A stretch of 64,000 bases of DNA from assembly GCA_963666705.2 (NCBI GenBank), contig CAXXKO010000009.1:350494-414493 (forward strand), read 5' to 3'. Shown one piece after another: positions 44,918 to 53,144 of this stretch; within the stretch, counting starts at the first letter, position 1; the number at the start of each line of letters is the position of its first letter. Below the pieces are notes generated by a model. The model had not been told where the DNA came from and ran no database searches. It was given only the letters and a program-made list of their open reading frames with translations. A program made the translations under genes and the position numbers. The DNA is from G963666705 sp963666705 (lineage in GTDB: Bacteria > Pseudomonadota > Alphaproteobacteria > CADEGL01).

Positions 44918-46231
44918 TCAGGATTGGCGCTGTAGGCGCGAGAGGAGATTGCCGAGGGACTCGAAGCCGCGAAACTTAATATTCAGGGTGCCCCGGTCGC
45001 CGCGCATGTTGATTCGCACCTTCATGCCGAGATAGTCGGAGATTTGCTGCTCCATCGCCTGCAGGTCCTCGTCTTTTTCCTCGACCGGCGCCGCTTCGCT
45101 TCGCCCGGCATGGGACCGCTGCACCAGCTCCTCCGTCTGGCGCACGTTCAGGCCCTGCGCCCGCACCTGGTGCGCGAGCCCGGCCGGATCCTCGGCATTG
45201 AGGAGCGCCCGGGCATGCCCGGCCGTCAGCTCGCCTTCCCGCAGCATGGCCTGGACGGCCGCGGGCAGCCGCAGCAGCCGGAGCGTGTTCGCCACATGGC
45301 TACGGCTGCGGCCCACGACCCGCGCCAGATCCTCCTGGGTGTGGGAGAAGTCGTCGATCAGGCGGTGATAGCCGTCCGCCTCCTCGAGCGGGTTCAGATC
45401 GCGGCGCAACAGGTTCTCGACCAGCGCCACCTCCATGGCATCGCGATCCGTGAGGTCGAGGATGATGACTGGGACCTCGCTCAGCGGCGCCTTCTTGGCG
45501 GCCCGCCAGCGCCGCTCGCCGGCGATGATCTCGTAGCGGTCCGCGAGGTCGGCATGGCGGCGCACGAGGATCGGCTGCAGAACGCCCTTGTCGCGAATCG
45601 ACTGGCTGAGAATTTCGATATCCTCCCCCTCGATCGCCACGCGGGTCTGGAACTGGCCCTCGCTCAGGGCGTCGATGGGTACCCGGCGGGCCCAGCGGCG
45701 GACGTCGTCAATATCCTCGCGCGGGGCCGGGACGGGCGCGGCTGGCGCGGCTGGCGCCGGGGCGGGGGCCGCCGGCACGGGCTCCGGCGGCACAGGCTCC
45801 TGCGAATCGGGCTCCGCGCCGGCGCTCACGATCGCCTGGCTGATCCAGGCCCCCACCGACATGCCGGAGGCGGCGGCCCCGTCCAATGCCGCCGCGCGGG
45901 CCTCGGCCAGGAGGTCGTGGCCCCCATCATCCGCGCTCCCGGCGCGCTCGGTGTCTCCGGCGGACCCGGCGCTCACGATCGCCTGGCCGATCCAGTCACC
46001 GACCGACAGGCCAGCGGATTCGGCCGCCCGCCGCGCCGCCTCCTGGGCCTGCGCCGAAAGGCCGCTGCCGCCTTCCCGTGCTCCGCCTCCGGCCGGCGGG
46101 CCGGTGTTCGCGATCGCCTGGCTGATCCATTGGCCGAGCGGGATGCCGGCGGTGGTGGCCGCGTGTTCGGCGGCCTCCCTGGCCGCTTCGGAAATCTCCT
46201 CCGGGGTTTGGGGCGGGTCTCGGTCGGCCAT
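44918..46231 (-). CDS. ParB-like protein with three N-terminal polar-type motifs
   Basis: 437 residues (ATG 46231; GTG 46237 adds two). Residues 1-~150 hold three copies of a helical module ending 'AGIPLGQWISQAIANTG', 'AGLSVGDWIGQAIVSAG' and 'SGMSVGAWISQAIVSAG'. A Pro/Ala linker follows, then a ParB/Spo0J region: 'IDALSEGQFQTR', 'IRDKGVLQPILVR', the CTP-binding 'IAGERRWRAAKKA', 'ALVENLLRRDLNPLEEA' and an HTH 'SHTQEDLARVVGRSRSHVAN'. A C-terminal region ends with 'LNIKFRGFESLGNLLSRL'. No parA is adjacent and no parS (TGTTTCACGTGAAACA) was seen. It is not clearly the chromosomal ParB; it could be a paralogue linked to the polar cluster. Confidence 0.82.
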   Translation of the reverse strand: MADRDPPQTPEEISEAAREAAEHAATTAGIPLGQWISQAIANTGPPAGGGAREGGSGLSAQAQEAARRAAESAGLSVGDWIGQAIVSAGSAGDTERAGSADDGGHDLLAEARAAALDGAAASGMSVGAWISQAIVSAGAEPDSQEPVPPEPVPAAPAPAPAAPAAPVPAPREDIDDVRRWARRVPIDALSEGQFQTRVAIEGEDIEILSQSIRDKGVLQPILVRRHADLADRYEIIAGERRWRAAKKAPLSEVPVIILDLTDRDAMEVALVENLLRRDLNPLEEADGYHRLIDDFSHTQEDLARVVGRSRSHVANTLRLLRLPAAVQAMLREGELTAGHARALLNAEDPAGLAHQVRAQGLNVRQTEELVQRSHAGRSEAAPVEEKDEDLQAMEQQISDYLGMKVRINMRGDRGTLNIKFRGFESLGNLLSRLQRQS

Positions 46232-46425
46232 GGGCACTCGTCTGAGCTGGTTGCCTTCGGCAAAATTGTACCATACCGGCCCAGCCTGCTAAGGATTATT
46301 GCGGCAACCGGGGCGCCCGGCTTTGTCGGCGCCGCAAAATCGGGTAGCTTGCGCCGCGCCGGGGGTATGCGCGCTCGCGGGGCCGCGCCGGCGGCCCGGA
46401 TAGAGGACGGACGACTGTCGAGAGC

Positions 46426-47496
46426 ATGGCGGACAAGGTAGCGCTGATCACGGGTGTGACGGGCCAGGACGGCGCCTATCTGGCGGAGCTACTGCTCGCC
46501 AAGGGCTATGTGGTGCACGGCATCAAGCGGCGCAGCTCTTCCTTCAACACCGCGCGCGTGGACCATCTCTACGCCGACCCGCACGAGGCTGGCGTACGCT
46601 TCTTCCTGCATCACGGCGACATGACGGATGCCACCAACCTCATCCGCCTGGTGCAGGAGTCCCAGCCCACGGAGATTTACAACCTGGCCGCCCAGAGCCA
46701 CGTCCAGGTCAGCTTCGAGACGCCCGAGTACACCGCCAACGCCGATGCGCTCGGGGCGCTCCGCCTGCTCGAGGCGGTCCGCATCCTGGGCCTCGCGGAC
46801 AGCGTGCGCTACTACCAGGCCTCGACCTCCGAGCTCTACGGCAACACGACCGAGACGCCCCAGCGCGAGACCACGCCCTTCCACCCGCGCAGCCCCTACG
46901 CGGCGGCCAAGCTCTACGCCTACTGGATGACGGTGAACTATCGCGAGGCCTACGGCTTCCACGCCTCGAACGGCATCCTCTTCAACCACGAGGGGCCGAC
47001 CCGGGGCGAGACTTTCGTTACCCGCAAGATCACCCGCGCCGTCGCCGCCATCGAGCTCGGCATGCAGGAGCGCGTCTATCTCGGCAACCTCGATGCCGAG
47101 CGCGACTGGGGCCATGCGCGCGACTATGTCGAAGGCATGTGGGCCATGCTCCAGCAGCCCGAGCCCGACGACTACGTGCTCGCCACGGGAGAGAGCCATT
47201 CGGTGCGCGAGTTCGTCGAGCGCGCCTTCGCCGAGACCGGGCGCCGCCTCGAATGGCGCGGCGAGGGGGCGGACGAGCAAGGCCTCTGCGCCGAGACCGG
47301 CCGGGTGCTGGTCGAGGTCGACCCGGCCTATTTCCGCCCCACGGAGGTCTACAAGCTCCAGGGCGACGCGGCCAAGGCGCGCGCGCGGCTGGGCTGGCGC
47401 CACCGCACCAGCTTTGCGGACCTGGTGGCCGAGATGGTCGCCAGTGACCTCGAGGTCATGCGCCGTGAAGGCCCGCGCCACGGCACCCATGACTGA
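46426..47496 (+). CDS. gmd: GDP-mannose 4,6-dehydratase
   Basis: 356 residues. Converts GDP-D-mannose to GDP-4-keto-6-deoxy-mannose, the first step to GDP-L-fucose or GDP-rhamnose. Extended SDR: NADP motif 'ALITGVTGQDGAYLAELLL', 'KRRSSSFNTARVDHLY', 'YQASTSELYGN' and catalytic 'YAAAKLYAYW'. Overlaps the next gene by 8 bp. Supplies surface-polysaccharide sugars. Confidence 0.96.
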   Translation: MADKVALITGVTGQDGAYLAELLLAKGYVVHGIKRRSSSFNTARVDHLYADPHEAGVRFFLHHGDMTDATNLIRLVQESQPTEIYNLAAQSHVQVSFETPEYTANADALGALRLLEAVRILGLADSVRYYQASTSELYGNTTETPQRETTPFHPRSPYAAAKLYAYWMTVNYREAYGFHASNGILFNHEGPTRGETFVTRKITRAVAAIELGMQERVYLGNLDAERDWGHARDYVEGMWAMLQQPEPDDYVLATGESHSVREFVERAFAETGRRLEWRGEGADEQGLCAETGRVLVEVDPAYFRPTEVYKLQGDAAKARARLGWRHRTSFADLVAEMVASDLEVMRREGPRHGTHD

Positions 47497-48442
47497 GGCC
47501 GCCTTCGCGCTCGCCGGCCGGCGGGTCTGGGTGGCGGGGCATGGCGGCATGGTCGGCTCGGCGATTCACCGGCGCCTCGCCGGCGAGGGGTGCGAGGTGC
47601 TGACGGCTGGGCGCGGAGAGCTCGACCTGCGGCGCCAGGCCGAGGTCGAGGACTGGCTCGCCGAGGCCCGCCCCGATGCGGTCTTCCTGGCCGCGGCCAC
47701 CGTGGGCGGCATCCTGGCCAACGCAGCGCGGCCGGCCGACTTCATCTACGACAACCTGGCGATCGAGGCCAACATCATCCACGCCGCCTGGCGCTTGGGC
47801 GTGGCGAAGCTCCTGTTCCTGGGCTCGTCCTGCATCTATCCGCGGCTCGCCGACCAGCCCATGGCCGAGGAGGCCCTGCTCACCGGCCCCTTGGAGCCCA
47901 CCAACCAGTGGTACGCGGTGGCCAAGATCGCCGGCCTCAAGCTGTGCGAGGCCTACCGCCGCCAGCACGGCGCCGACTTCATCTCGGCCATGCCCACCAA
48001 CCTCTACGGCCCGGGCGACAATTTCGATCTCGAGTCGAGCCACGTGGTGCCGGCCCTGATGGCCAAGTGCCACCTGGCGAAGCGCGCCGGGGCGCAGCCG
48101 GTGACCGTCTGGGGCAGCGGCCGGCCGCGGCGCGAGCTCCTCCATGTGGACGACCTGGCCGACGCCCTGGTCCATCTCATGACGCGCTATTCGGACGCTT
48201 CACCCGTCAATGTGGGCACGGGCGAGGACGTGACGATCGCCGCGCTCGCAGGCCTCGTCGCCCAGGCGGTGGGCTACGAGGGCGGCTTCGCCTACGACGC
48301 CTCGAAGCCCGACGGCATGCCGCGCAAGCTCCTCGACGTGGGCCGCCTCGCGGCGCTCGGCTGGCGCGCGCGGACGCCGCTTCCCGAGGGCCTCGCCGGC
48401 ACCTACGCCTGGTACCGCGAGCATGTCGCCCGAGCGGCGTGA
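47489..48442 (+). CDS. fcl: GDP-L-fucose synthase
   Basis: 317 residues from ATG 47489. Epimerase/reductase turning the Gmd product into GDP-L-fucose. 'VWVAGHGGMVGSAIHRRL' is the NADP site; 'LGSSCIYPRLADQPMAEEAL' with Ser-Ser-Cys, and 'NQWYAVAKIAGLKLCEAYR' with the YxxxK pair are diagnostic. Operon with gmd. Confidence 0.96.
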   Translation: MTEAAFALAGRRVWVAGHGGMVGSAIHRRLAGEGCEVLTAGRGELDLRRQAEVEDWLAEARPDAVFLAAATVGGILANAARPADFIYDNLAIEANIIHAAWRLGVAKLLFLGSSCIYPRLADQPMAEEALLTGPLEPTNQWYAVAKIAGLKLCEAYRRQHGADFISAMPTNLYGPGDNFDLESSHVVPALMAKCHLAKRAGAQPVTVWGSGRPRRELLHVDDLADALVHLMTRYSDASPVNVGTGEDVTIAALAGLVAQAVGYEGGFAYDASKPDGMPRKLLDVGRLAALGWRARTPLPEGLAGTYAWYREHVARAA

Positions 48443-48495
48443 GCGCGGCGTTGCGGGCGGGCGCGAGAATGCCTAGGTTTCCGAGAGAAACGGAT

Positions 48496-48569
48496 TGGGG
48501 CGTAGCCAAGCGGTAAGGCAACGGGTTTTGGTCCCGTGATCGCAGGTTCGAATCCTGCCGCCCCAGCCA
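48496..48569 (+). tRNA. tRNA-Gln (anticodon TTG)
   Basis: 74 bp with encoded CCA. Acceptor TGGGGCG pairs with CGCCCCA (discriminator G). D-arm AGCCAAGCGGTAAGGC, anticodon stem ACGGG-TTTTGGT-CCCGT with TTG, and T-arm GCAGG-TTCGAAT-CCTGC are all intact. It marks the left edge of the accessory island. Confidence 0.97.
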
Positions 48570-48617
48570 GCCACCCCGGCGCAGCAGTCTCTTCATCGCA
48601 TGGCGCGGCCAAGCCGC

Positions 48618-48937
48618 GGGAAACAGGGCCTGTTTCGCGGTCAAACGGAATTCTGAGCTCCCGAACGCGGGAGCATTTCCGGCCATTGCCGGGGTTCCCG
48701 GCGTGCGGTCTCCGCGAGCGCGATGCAAGGGTGAGTTTGGCGGGAACAGGGAATTTTTGCGATTACGGCCTCAAAACAGGGAGATTGTAGCGAACTGCCG
48801 ACCAAGATGAAGAAATTATCGCTTTTTTATCAATGGCTTCTGAACTTTCCTGTTTTTCTGCAGAACAGGGGGCCTTTTCTGCAAAACAGGGGGAAGGGCA
48901 GTCGATATCAGGGAAGCAAATGAAGGGAACAGGAAAT
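48618..48937. repeat. Cluster of (A)ACAGGG motifs between tRNA-Gln and the recombinase
   Basis: At least eight (A)ACAGG(G) motifs in 320 bp: 48621-48628 facing an inverted CCTGTTT at 48629-48635 (a near-perfect palindrome), then around 48744, 48773, 48849 (inverted), 48863, 48883 and 48926. Spacing is irregular. The region is AT-rich and has no supported gene. It could hold recombinase or accessory-protein binding sites. Confidence 0.7.
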
Positions 48938-48988
48938 AATCCGTGCTGTCTTGCCGTAGTCGAGTGAGCGGGATGTGGGTGCTGATCC

Positions 48989-50578
48989 CTATTCCGGCGG
49001 TGTTGCAATTCCGATTTGGACGGCTTGTTGCGACCAGGCGAGCGGTATTGGGCCCTTGAGGAGCTGTGTCAGTGTTACCCCTGCGGATTGGCGCCCTTCA
49101 ACAATCGCTCTTTGGATCTCCGGTGCCAGAAAGGCCAGGCGAACGAGCCGGCGCCGATATGGCGTATCCGGTCCTGCATCGAGCACGGGCAATCCGGCAT
49201 CATCGTGGTGCAGCATGGCGTGTGCGGAGCGGAGCGCCTTGACCAGAACAGGGTCCGGCATGTGTCCCGGACTTTGGCCCTTAAGAACCCAGGTCTCGCC
49301 GCGACGCCGGACAAGGGGCAGATGCAGCCTGGCGAGACGCGCATCCACCGGATCCGGCTCGACCCGTTCGTGCGGCTCGAGGCGCTGGCGCATCGCGACG
49401 ATCCGGTCGATCGGCAGCAAGCAGTGCAGCGACTGATCGTGGAGCTCGGCGCGGACAACAAGCGTGATGGGATCGTCCGGACATCCCGGGATCACGCGAC
49501 GCAGCACGGTCGCAAGGGCGACTTCGAGCGGTGGGGCGGATATGCGCCGGATGGCTGTGTCGGATGGATCGCGCCTTGCCCCTTGCTGCAGCGGTGCCGA
49601 GACATAGTAGCGATAGAGCCTGCCACCCCGCCCATAAGAGAAGGTCGGCGACATCGGCCGACCATCCGCACCGAAGAGGCGCCCGGCCAGAGGGGCATTC
49701 GCCTTTTGCTCGCGATTCGATGCCCGGCGGCGGGTGTTCGCGTCGAGGCGCGCCTGGACAGCCTCGAAGAGATCGCCATCGACGATGGCCTGGTGCCGGC
49801 CGGGATGCGCCCTCCCCTTGTGGACGATCAGGCCGCGATAGACTCTGTTGCGCAGCAGTTGAAAGAGCGCGCCGCGGCTGAACGGCCGGCCGCCGGATAG
49901 TCGACCCGCCCGCGTCACGCGCCGCTTCGAACGGATGCCCCGATCCTCAAGCCATCGCTGCAGCGCGTGCACCGAGCCGAGGTCGATATAGGCTCGGAAG
50001 ATGGTGCGCACGATCTCGGCTTCTTCCTGGTTGACCGCCAGGGCGCGCGCGTCATTCTCAGGCGGCTCGTAGCCAAGCGGCACAGTGCCCCCCATCCACA
50101 TGCCCTTGGCCTTGGAGGCCGCAATCTTGTCGCGGATGCGCTCGCCCGTCACCTCGCGCTCGAACTGGGCGAAGGACAAGAGCACGTTCAGTGTCAGGCG
50201 GCCCATGCTGGTCGTGGTGTTGAAGGCCTGGGTGACGCTGACGAAGCTGACCCGGCGGCGATCGAAGATCTCGATCATGCGTGCGAAGTCGGCCAAGGAC
50301 CGGGTCAGGCGGTCAATCTTGTAGACGACGATGACGTCGACCTTGCCGGCCTCGATGTCGCAGAGAAGCCGCTTGAGCGCCGGCCGCTCCATGGATGCGC
50401 CGGAGAAGCCGCCATCGTCGTAGCGGGTCGCGACCGCTCTCCAACCTTCGCCGGCCTGGCTCTTCACATACGCCGCGCAGGCTTCGCGCTGCGCATCGAG
50501 GGAGTTGAACGCCTGCTCGAGGCCTTCCTCGCTGCTCTTCCTCGTATAGAGGGCACAGTGGAGACGGGGTTGGCTCAT
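48989..50578 (-). CDS. Large serine recombinase (resolvase/invertase superfamily)
   Basis: 529 residues from ATG 50578. N-terminal resolvase domain with catalytic Ser in 'ALYTRKSSEEGLEQAFNSLD' and 'VVYKIDRLTRSLADFARMIE'. A recombinase domain follows ('IRDKIAASKAKGMWMGGTVP', 'LLRNRVYRGLIVHKG'), then a long C-terminal region. A longer frame to 50725 has an Arg-rich extension and is rejected. The TGA of DUF2924 overlaps its ATG, so it is the last gene of a coupled trio. Substrate sites unknown. Confidence 0.9.
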   Translation of the reverse strand: MSQPRLHCALYTRKSSEEGLEQAFNSLDAQREACAAYVKSQAGEGWRAVATRYDDGGFSGASMERPALKRLLCDIEAGKVDVIVVYKIDRLTRSLADFARMIEIFDRRRVSFVSVTQAFNTTTSMGRLTLNVLLSFAQFEREVTGERIRDKIAASKAKGMWMGGTVPLGYEPPENDARALAVNQEEAEIVRTIFRAYIDLGSVHALQRWLEDRGIRSKRRVTRAGRLSGGRPFSRGALFQLLRNRVYRGLIVHKGRAHPGRHQAIVDGDLFEAVQARLDANTRRRASNREQKANAPLAGRLFGADGRPMSPTFSYGRGGRLYRYYVSAPLQQGARRDPSDTAIRRISAPPLEVALATVLRRVIPGCPDDPITLVVRAELHDQSLHCLLPIDRIVAMRQRLEPHERVEPDPVDARLARLHLPLVRRRGETWVLKGQSPGHMPDPVLVKALRSAHAMLHHDDAGLPVLDAGPDTPYRRRLVRLAFLAPEIQRAIVEGRQSAGVTLTQLLKGPIPLAWSQQAVQIGIATPPE

Positions 50579-50988
50579 TTGTCGGATCGGAGGCCGAAGA
50601 AACGCGGGCCATTCCAACGCGTGCCGGCGATCGCGGTCGCGGCCGCGGAGAGGCTCTTGAAGAGTTGGCCCCCGTGGCGAAACCCCTCTTCTTCGACCGT
50701 GACCTGGACGATCCGCCCTTGCCATTCGCGCCGCAGCGTGGTCCCGATCCCGAGCTCGAGACCTTCTGCCTGGACCCGCTGGCGGCGCTTGAGCTGGCGC
50801 CGTGTGTCACGATCGAGACCGCCGAGAGCCTCTGCCTGCAGCCGCCAGGCCAGACAATGACGCAACAGCGCGGCCGAGCGCAGCTTCGGCGGGACACCGT
50901 AGCGGTTGCGCCAAACCTCTCGAAGCCCTTCGAGACCAAGGGGCGTGAGCGCCTCGATCTCGTCCGCAAGCGGCGCCTCGCCGGTCAT
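50575..50988 (-). CDS. DUF2924 family protein
   Basis: 137 residues. 'LGLEGLREVWRNRYGVPPK', 'LLRHCLAWRLQAEALGGLD' and 'GTTLRREWQGRIVQVTVEEE' are the family's typical stretches. It has no known catalytic motif, the basic composition suggests nucleic-acid binding, and the protein occurs almost only next to such recombinases. ATGA overlaps at both ends couple it to DUF3489 and the recombinase. Confidence 0.85.
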   Translation of the reverse strand: MTGEAPLADEIEALTPLGLEGLREVWRNRYGVPPKLRSAALLRHCLAWRLQAEALGGLDRDTRRQLKRRQRVQAEGLELGIGTTLRREWQGRIVQVTVEEEGFRHGGQLFKSLSAAATAIAGTRWNGPRFFGLRSDK

Positions 50989-51281
50989 GTCACCGGTTCC
51001 TCGATGCGGTAGCGCCGCTGGCCCCCTTCTTTCTCGGACCGGATGACGTGGCCCTTGCGTCGCAGTGCGCCGGCGAGCCCGCCTCGAACCGAATGGGGCT
51101 GCCAGCCCGTTGCCTTACAGAGTTCGGCGATGGTCGCGCCGCCCGGGGCACTGAGATGGGCGACGAGAAGCGCGAGCTTCGTGGTCCCCGGCGGCTTCGG
51201 AGCTGTCGCCTTTGAGTTCTTGCGGTTGGTAGCCTTCGCGGCGCGCGATCCCGACTTTTTCCTCGATGATTTGATGGTCAT
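50985..51281 (-). CDS. DUF3489 family protein, winged-helix-like
   Basis: 98 residues from ATG 51281, with GGAGGAG just upstream, which decides this start over longer frames. A very basic Ser/Lys-rich N-terminus, then a compact domain: 'TKLALLVAHLSAPGGATIAE', 'LCKATGWQPHSVRGGLAGAL' and 'KGHVIRSEKEGGQRRYRI'. The last part looks like a DNA-binding wing. First gene of the DUF3489-DUF2924-recombinase unit, so perhaps its regulator or accessory factor. Confidence 0.85.
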   Translation of the reverse strand: MTIKSSRKKSGSRAAKATNRKNSKATAPKPPGTTKLALLVAHLSAPGGATIAELCKATGWQPHSVRGGLAGALRRKGHVIRSEKEGGQRRYRIEEPVT

Positions 51282-51421
51282 GGTGTTCTCCTCCGATATT
51301 GCGGCGCAGATCGGCGCCGCTACCGGGGCAAGCCCGGGGTGGCCGGGCGTGGTCGCACTGACGCTCCTTTGCGCCGGCAAGTCCAGTGCTCTTGCACGAC
51401 TCGGCGATTGCAACAGCCCGG

Positions 51422-52714
51422 TGTCCCTTCCATTTATTCCATCGTGCCTCCCAACGACGGCTCGGCTCTCCGGCACGGACATCATTTTGAGCCAGTGGAT
51501 TTTGTAATCGACCATGGGCGCGGTCATCACGATGCTTATTCCGCCGGATCGTGCCAGCGAACCTATGCAAGGGCATGCGGATGCCGGCAGCGTCCACGTT
51601 GCCACAGAGAGGAATTGATCGAATCCGAGCCGGGGTGGTCAGGCCGCGAGGCGTTCGTAACGATGATGCAGACCGCCGACCTTGGGCAAGGAAACGACCG
51701 TTCCGGACCCGGCCGGCTGAACGGGTCGTCCATCCGGTGTGTCCTTGCCGAGCGACAAGTGGGTCCTTGAACCGTGATAATAGTCGAGGTATGAGCCAAG
51801 AATGCGCCGCAAATGCCGCTCGTTGAGGATGATCGAATGGTCCAGGCATTCGCGCCTCACGCTGCCGATCAGGCGTTCCACATACGGATTTTGCCACGGG
51901 CTCCGTGGCGCCGTGACGACCTCTTCCACGCCCATCGCCGTCACGGTCGAGCGGAACGATTGCCCGTATGCGCCGTCCCGGTCGCGGATCAGGTACCGCG
52001 GCGCCGTGCCCCACGGGAATGCCTCTCGGATCTGCTGTGCGACCCACGCCATCGTCGGGTTCGCCGTGACACCGAAATGCACGATCTGGCGGCGCTCGTG
52101 GTGGAGCACGATGAACCCGAACAGGAGGTGGAACGTGGCCGTGGGGACCACGAAGAAATCGATCGACGCCAGGCAATCGGCGTGATTTGTAAGGAATGTC
52201 CGCCACGACTGCGATGGCGGCGATGGGTAACGGACCATGTATTTCGAGACGGCGGCCTGGGAGATGGAAAAGCCAAGCTTCAAAAGCTCGCCATGGATCC
52301 GAGGTGCGCCCCACCGTGTGTTCTCCCGCGACATCCGTCGGACCAGATGGCGGATCTCCTTCGACACCGGTGGTCGGCCCGGCTTTCTCCGCCGCGACTT
52401 CCATGTCCAGAAAAGCCTGAACCCCTTGCGGTGCCAACCGATGACGGTCTCGGGCCTGACGATTACCAGGGCGTGGCGCCAGCCGGCCATAGGCAAGACA
52501 GGATGACCCAGAAAACCCTATCTGCCTTCCGAAGCGATGGCCGGGGCCTTTTCCGTTTCAGGACAGCTACCTGCTGTCGCAGGGCAAGGATTTCTGTGTG
52601 GAGCGCCGCGCGGTCCGCGAAGATTTCGATGATCTTATGCATGCCGGAAAGGGTATCCGGTGGTGATGCAAAATTCCAAGGTTTCTGCGATGGATGGAAT
52701 AAATGGGAGGGACA
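51422..52714 (-). mobile_element. rve-transposase IS, copy 1 (transposase frameshifted)
   Basis: 1293 bp. Tips TGTCCCTTCCATTTATTCCA and, on the other end, TGTCCCTCCCATTTATTCCA form near-perfect inverted repeats. Nearly identical to the element at 56781-58074 but one base shorter. It sits 27 bp before the caspase-family gene, near its promoter. No clear target duplication. Confidence 0.9.
51639..52642 (-). pseudogene. rve (DDE) transposase, one-base deletion
   Basis: Matches the intact 334-residue copy at 56998-58002 except that one A is missing near 52486 (CAGCCGGCC against CAGCCAGGCC). This shifts the frame at about residue 53. The rest encodes the full integrase core with 'IASIDFFVV', 'YLIRDRDGAYG' and 'NPYVERLIGSVRREC'. 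It may be nonfunctional unless a start near 52496 is used. Confidence 0.85.
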
Positions 52715-53144
52715 GGTAAAAACGCCTAGGAGATTGAATACATGCGACGAGCACTCATCGTCGGAATAGATGATTACCAACAAGCGCCACTCAGTGGATG
52801 TGTAAACGATGCGAACGCTATTGCTGCTGTTCTCGCAACACATGCCACGGGAGCGCCGAACTTTGACACGCTTCTCATTACATCGCCACCAACCAGTCTC
52901 ACGAGAGCAACCCTACGTGATGCAATCGTAAAGCTATTCGAAACTGAATGCGAAATCGCACTCTTTTATTTCTCCGGCCATGGTTTCGTACGTATCGAGC
53001 GGTGACGGCTGCATCGTCACCAAGGATGCCGAGAGGCATGATGAAGGCGTATTAATGACCGAGATTCTCGGATTAGCGAACAACTCACCGGTAAAGAATA
53101 AGGTTATAGTCTTGGATTGTTGCTACTCCGGAAATATGGGAACG

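Noticed and set aside
48496..48569. tRNA-Gln as an att site with a second copy of its 3' end
   Set aside because: I searched for a repeat of the T-arm/acceptor sequence in the rest of the window and saw none, so integration in the tRNA is not supported here.
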